This document shows positions 58,201 to 64,000 of a stretch of DNA of 64,000 nt, piece by piece. The DNA is taken from positions 291,468 through 355,467 of the forward strand of contig MU119235.1 in the NCBI GenBank assembly GCA_014904845.1, in the 5' to 3' direction. Below the pieces are notes generated by a model. That model searched no databases. It was not told the DNA's origin and saw nothing but the letters and a program-made list of their open reading frames with translations. Within the stretch, counting starts at the first letter, position 1, and each line of letters begins with the position of its first letter. This DNA is from Acephala macrosclerotiorum. Lineage: Eukaryota > Ascomycota > Leotiomycetes > Helotiales > Mollisiaceae. The position numbers and the translations under genes were made by a program.

Positions 58201-61200
58201 ATTAAAAAAATATAAATTCGATATTAATAAAATTTCAATTTTTAAAATTTATCGTTTTCTTTATAAATATTAAAATAAATTAATATTATATAATTATAAT
58301 TACATTTTAATTAATATTTAATAATATTTAATAAAAATTTCAAATTTTAAAATTTTATAATTTTTATTGAAAATTTATTTATAAATATAATAAAATAATA
58401 TTATTTATAACGTCGTTTTTAAAAAAAAAAACAAATATTTAAATAAATAAATAATATTATAAAATCGTTTAAAAAATTCAAAAATTGTTTTATAAAAATA
58501 TTTTTTTTTACGTATTTCAATTTTAATTATAAATTATAATTAAAATATAATATATCGATTAAAATTTTTACGAGTATTATTTATTAAAAATAATAAAATA
58601 CATATTTTTATTTTATTATATTTTATTTTTAAAAATTTATATTTATAAAAATTAATTATTTTACGTTTAATTAAAAATTATTAATTATTGTAAAATTAAT
58701 AAAATATTTATTATTTTTAATTATAATAATTTTAAATATTTTATAATAATAAAAATATTAATTCGATAATAAATTTAATAAATAATTATATTTTTAATTA
58801 TTAATTTCGAAATTATTTATTAAATAAAAAATAAAAATCCAATCGACGATTTTTTTAAAAAATTAAATTATATTCGAAAATCGATCGAAATATAATAATT
58901 ATTATTTAAATCGAATAAAAACGATATTAACGTTTTAATAATATTTAAAAATAAAAAAAATATTTTAAATTTAATTATTATAATCGTTCGAAAAAAAATA
59001 ATATTAAATTTAAATTATATAATAATAAAATTAAATAATATATTAATAAATATAAATTAAATCGAATTAAACGATTTTATATAATTAAAAATAATAATAA
59101 TAAAATACAATTTAATCGAAAAAATTCGTATTATTTAAATAATTTATAATAATTTAAATAAAAAAAATTATTTACTTTAAAATAAAATTTAAATATTTAA
59201 TAATATATAATTATAAATTTTATTAAACGAATTTTTTTAATATAAAATTATAAAAAAAACTTTATAATAATTTTATTATTAATTATTTTAATAAAAATAA
59301 AAAAAATTTAATAATAAAAATTTTTTTTTATTAAAAAAATATAAACGCAAATATCGAAAATTATATTAAATTATATATTACTTATTAAAAAAACGAATTA
59401 AAACGAAATACGATTTTAAAAAAATTAATATTTATTTTTATTTTAAAATATTTTTAAAATATTATTATATTTAATTTAATAATCAATTTATCGCGTTTTT
59501 AAAAATTAATTAATTTTTTAAACGAAAAAAATAAAATAACGTCGATATATAATACGAAATTTATTATCGTTAATAAATTTACGAAAAAAATAAAAATTAT
59601 ATTAATTCGAAAAAATATAATATTAAAATAATTTATATACGTTTTTTTAAAATATATATTTTCAAAGTATAAAATATTTAATAATATTACTATAAATTAT
59701 ATCGAATTATTTATATCGAGTTTTTAATCGATTTTTATTAATTTAATTAATACGTTAAAAAAAAACTTAATATTATTATATTTATAAATCGATAAATTTA
59801 TCGAAAAAATAAATTCGATTTTAAAACGTTTATAAATTTCAAATAAAACGATTAAATCGATTAATTCAATTTAATAAAATAATATTAAAATAATAATTTA
59901 TTATTAATTACAAATATTTTACTATTTAAAATAAACGAAAAAATAATTAAATTATATAAAATTCGTATTTTATTATATTATAAATTAAAATCAATTTATA
60001 AATTAATAAATTCATTAAAAGAAATTTAATAAAATTTTTAAAATTTTTTAATTTACGTATAAAATATTTAAATAAAATATTACGATATTAAATATAAAAA
60101 AATAAAATAAAAAATAAAAAATCGTATTATATTAAATATAAATTTTTTTATTTTTAATTAATTATAAACGATTTAAAAAACAAAAAAAATAAAATAAAAT
60201 AAAAAAATTAAAAAAAATTATTAATTTTAAAAGAAAATATTATTGGCGTAAATTGTATTATTTGATAAAATAAAAAAATTAAAACGCGAATTATAATAAT
60301 TAATATAAAATACAAAATTTCAATTATATTATTAAAATAATTATTAATTTTTATAAGAAATATATTTTTAAATTAAAATTAAATATTGAAAATTAAAATT
60401 ATTTTTATAAAAAAGAAAAATTATTATAATAATATTTTTATACGTAAATTAATAATAAAAAATAATTATTTATATAATATAATAATATATATCGATTAAA
60501 ATATAATTAAAAATTTTTTTTTTAATAAATATATTTATTTCGATTTTAAAATTAATTAAATTAAAATAAAATTACGTATTTAATAAATTATTTATATTAA
60601 TATATAAATTCGATTTATTATTAAATATAATATAAATTATATATAAAAAATAATATAAACTTTTAAAAAAAATAACGTATTTATAAATATCGTATTTATA
60701 ATTACAAATAAATATTAAAAAAATTTTTTAAATTTAATTTAATTAATAAATACATTTAATAATTTAAATTTAAATATAATATTTAATAATAATATAATTA
60801 ATGCAAATTTATAAATATTTAAAAATAATAATAATAAAATGAAATTTAATATCGAAATTAATAAAAATATTTATAAACGAATTTTAATTTATTTATATAA
60901 TAAAATTTTATTTAAATATAAAAAAAATCGATTAAATATTAAATTATTATAAAATTAAATTAAAATAATAATAAAATTAATATTAAAAACGAATTAATAA
61001 AAAATATTACGATTTTAAATTTTTTTTAAAATAATATTAAATTATATCAAAAATTGAATAAAATGTATTTTTTAATAATTTTCAAATAAAATAATAAAAT
61101 TTAATAAAAATAATAATTTATTTTTAAACGTTATATATTTCGTTATTAATATAATTAAAAAAAATTCGTTTTTTCAAAAATAAAATAATTATTAATATTA

Positions 61201-61421
61201 TTATTTTTTAAAAATATTAAAAATATATTATTATTTTTTTAAAAATATTTAAAAAATATTTTTAATTTTTTTTTAAATAAAAAATAATATATTAATTAAA
61301 ATTCGTTATAAAAAAATTTAATAACTTTAAAAAATTATTTAATTTTATAAATAAATTTAAATTTATTACAAGAAAAAATAAAAAAACGAAAAAAAAAAAA
61401 TATTTTAATTATATTTTTAAA

Positions 61422-61453
<32 letters not shown>

Positions 61454-62000
61454 CGAGAAAAAAATATATACGATCGTTAAAAAAAAAAATACAATCGACG
61501 AATAAATAAAAATCGAATAATAAATTAATAAAATAAAAAAAAAAAAATAATATTCGCAATTAAATAAAACGATTAAAAAAATACGATTACGTATAAAAAT
61601 ATTATATTTTAAAAAATAAAAAATAAAAATACGAAAAAATATTAAAATTTTAAATATAAAAAATAATAATTTAATAAATTAAATTGAATTAAAATAAGTT
61701 TTTATAAACGATTTTTAAAAACAATTAAATTTCGATTATAATTATATTAAAATTTAAAATAAAATTTATATATTAAAAATAAATATAAATATATTAAAAA
61801 TTTTTTTTATTAATCGATAAAAAAGTTTATAATAATTATTTATTAATAATATTATTAAATTATAATAAAAAAAATAAAAAAAATTATAAATATACGAATT
61901 TGAAAAAATTAATATAAATAATACGTATTCGATTATTCGTTTAATATTTAAATTAAATACTACGATTATTTAATAAAAAAATTATTTAATATTTATATAG
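55201..62000. repeat. AT-rich, RIP-like tract (main part)
   Basis: Almost only A and T; the rare C and G bases occur mostly as CG. No gene, RNA gene or ordinary motif seen. Long A runs occur, for example near 61427-61452. By analogy with other fungi this could be a heavily RIP-mutated repeat block or pericentromeric heterochromatin; sequence alone does not decide. Confidence 0.8.
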
Positions 62001-63480
62001 TAATATTTTTATCGTTTTAAAATTTCGAGTAATTGAAAATTACTCGTTTAAATACAAAAACTTTTTTCAATTTAATTGTTTTAATATTAATATCGCGTTT
62101 ATAATTAATTATAATATAATTTTATCGATTTTACAAGAATTTCAATATTGTAATTCTATAAAAATATATTTGAAATTATTAATTTAAAAAATAATTTGAA
62201 TACAAAAATAATAAATTGTATATTTAATTAAAATATATTTTTTTATAAAACAAATTTTTATTACGATCAATAAAAATCGAAAAATTTAAATCGCAATATA
62301 AAAATTAATTCGTAATTATATAATTAATAATTTAATTTTAAATATTAAATTAAACTAATAATTTTTTTATTTTAATAAAAATACTAAAATTTTAATTATT
62401 TCTCGAATTATTTATATTTTAATAATTAATAACGTCGTAATATTATAATTAGTATTAATTGATTTTACGTTGAAAATTTAATTAAAAATCGATTTCTTTA
62501 CGTAATATTTCGCATTTATATAATACGTAATATAAAAATAATATATAATTGAATTTAGTATTTTATATATAAAATAAAAAACTATTATTTTAAAATATAT
62601 AATATACTCAATAATTAAAATTATTTTAAATTTATATTATCGTTTTTTTTTTCGATATTTTAATAATTATACAAATATAATTTGATTTTAATATTTTAAA
62701 ATAATTTTAATTTGATTTTACTCATTTTAAAATTGTTACAATTTAATATTTTAACGTATTAATTTTTTAGTATTTTCTATATATTTATTGTTTTTTTCAA
62801 TTTTTTTTCAATTTTTTTTTATCGATTTTTTTTCGCGTTTTTTTAAATTGAAATTTTTTAAAATTATTATAATAAAATCGAAATTTATATATTGTATTTA
62901 TATTATTTAAAAATATTTAATTTAATTATAATTATTTTAATTGTCGTATTATATTGCAATTTTTTATTAATTTGTTTTTTGTATTTTTAATATTAAATTT
63001 GAATTTTATTTTTAAAAATAACGTTTTAATTTTTATTTTTTTTTATTTTTTTATTTTCGCATTTTTATTTGTATTTATTTTTTTAATATAAAATTATTAT
63101 TAAAATGATTTGATTTTTGTAATTTGATAATTATATATATTATTTTTATATTTTGATCGCAAATTATAAATAAATTGATTATTTAATAAATTTAAAAATA
63201 TTTTTTACGTATTTAATATTTCGTATAATATTCAAATTTTGTACAATTTAATTATATTAAATTGATATTAAATTTTTATAATTTGATTTTATTTTCAAAA
63301 TTGTATTTAAAATATTTAATTTGTTTTATAAGAATTGAAATATTTAAATCAAATTCGAAAAACGAATTTTATATTATTAATTAATAAATAATCGAATTCG
63401 AAAATTTTAAATTTTAATAAATCAAATTTATTAATTTACAAAAACGAACAATTTAATTAATAATTATAAAATATTAATAA
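62001..63480. repeat. AT-rich sub-block with different residual bases
   Basis: Still AT-rich, but CpA, TpG and ApC occur clearly more often than in the preceding block (for example TTTGATTTT and CAATTT motifs, and C outside CpG). This suggests a different source sequence or a lighter mutation history. No coding region seen. Confidence 0.5.
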
Positions 63481-64000
63481 CTATATAAATAATAATTATT
63501 AAAATAATAATTTATTATAATTTTTTATTATTATTAATTTTATAAAATAATTTTTTAATTTTTTTAAAATATATATTAAATATTTTTACGCGAATTAATT
63601 TTTAAAATATTTTATAAAAAATTTTCATTATTTATTAATTCAAATATATTAATATAAAACGTAAATTAATTAATTAACGAATTATAAAAAAATAATAATA
63701 TTATTATAAAAATTAATTATTATTTTTATTCGATTATAATTATACGAAAAAATTATAAAAAAAAAAACTTTTTTTTATAAAAATATAATTATTACAAATA
63801 ATAATAATAAAATTAATATATTATTATTTATTATAATAAAAATATCTAATAATAATTTTATTTTAATTAATATTTATATTAAATAATATTTCGAAAATTG
63901 TATTAATAAATACAAAATTAAAATTATTAAATTTCAATATAAATATTATTAATATAAAATAATAAAACTATATAAAATATAATTAATATTTAAAAAAAAA
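63481..64000. repeat. AT-rich tract continuing past the window
   Basis: Returns to the composition of the main block and runs off the right edge. Nothing else seen. Confidence 0.7.

Noticed and set aside
50753..64000. Search for CRISPR arrays, rRNA or mitochondrial genes in the AT-rich end
   Set aside because: No spaced identical repeats, no rRNA-like conserved blocks and no long reading frames; low G+C alone does not indicate mitochondrial DNA.

Overview
This window looks like nuclear DNA of a filamentous ascomycete (Pezizomycotina). I lean towards Leotiomycetes, but that is an impression from protein style and not proven. The evidence is short spliceosomal introns of about 42-110 bp with GTAAGT/GTGAGT donors and CTGAC/CTAAC-like branch sites, fungal families (mannitol dehydrogenase, HeLo, PTH11-like receptor, Ace2/Swi5-type factor), and a long AT-rich tract with the hallmarks of repeat-induced point mutation (RIP).

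Layout. 0.9-2.2 kb: decayed F-box gene. 2.3-5.9 kb: divergent housekeeping pair, TSR3 (18S rRNA modification) and a GGA clathrin adaptor. 7.0-9.1 kb: two convergent short-chain dehydrogenases, the second an NADP mannitol dehydrogenase. 10-18.5 kb: region of self/non-self or cell-death type proteins, with an N-domain/ankyrin protein, a broken N-domain coiled-coil gene and an intact HeLo-pseudokinase gene resembling MLKL. 18.9-25.7 kb: five membrane-anchored proteins of unknown function. 27-32.5 kb: mitochondrial ribosomal protein uS2m and a tail-anchored CBS/PB1 protein. 33.5-35.9 kb: Ace2/Swi5-type zinc-finger factor. 36.7-37.8 kb: damaged sirtuin.

38.4-42.1 kb holds the most unusual locus: two tandem paralogues with the same flanking domains. 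One carries a complete 76-residue ubiquitin-like module in its middle, the other a SUMO-like module at the same place. The SUMO copy has a premature stop and a splice-frame problem. Then come a large coiled-coil membrane protein (42.4-45.0 kb), a mutated mariner/Tc1-like transposon with 36-bp inverted repeats (45.7-47.2 kb), a cytochrome P450 (47.4-49.0 kb) and a broken PTH11-like receptor gene (49.8-50.75 kb).

From about 50.8 kb to the end the sequence is extremely AT-rich and essentially gene-free. In most of it the remaining C and G bases sit in CpG, which suggests RIP that spared CpG. One island of normal composition (54.2-55.2 kb) carries a 127-bp-arm palindrome and a repeat-rich reading frame. 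Several genes near the AT-rich tract and elsewhere carry nonsense changes of the CpA-to-TpA kind. All gene models are hand-spliced from the sequence; exon lengths were checked for frame, but no transcript or database evidence was available.
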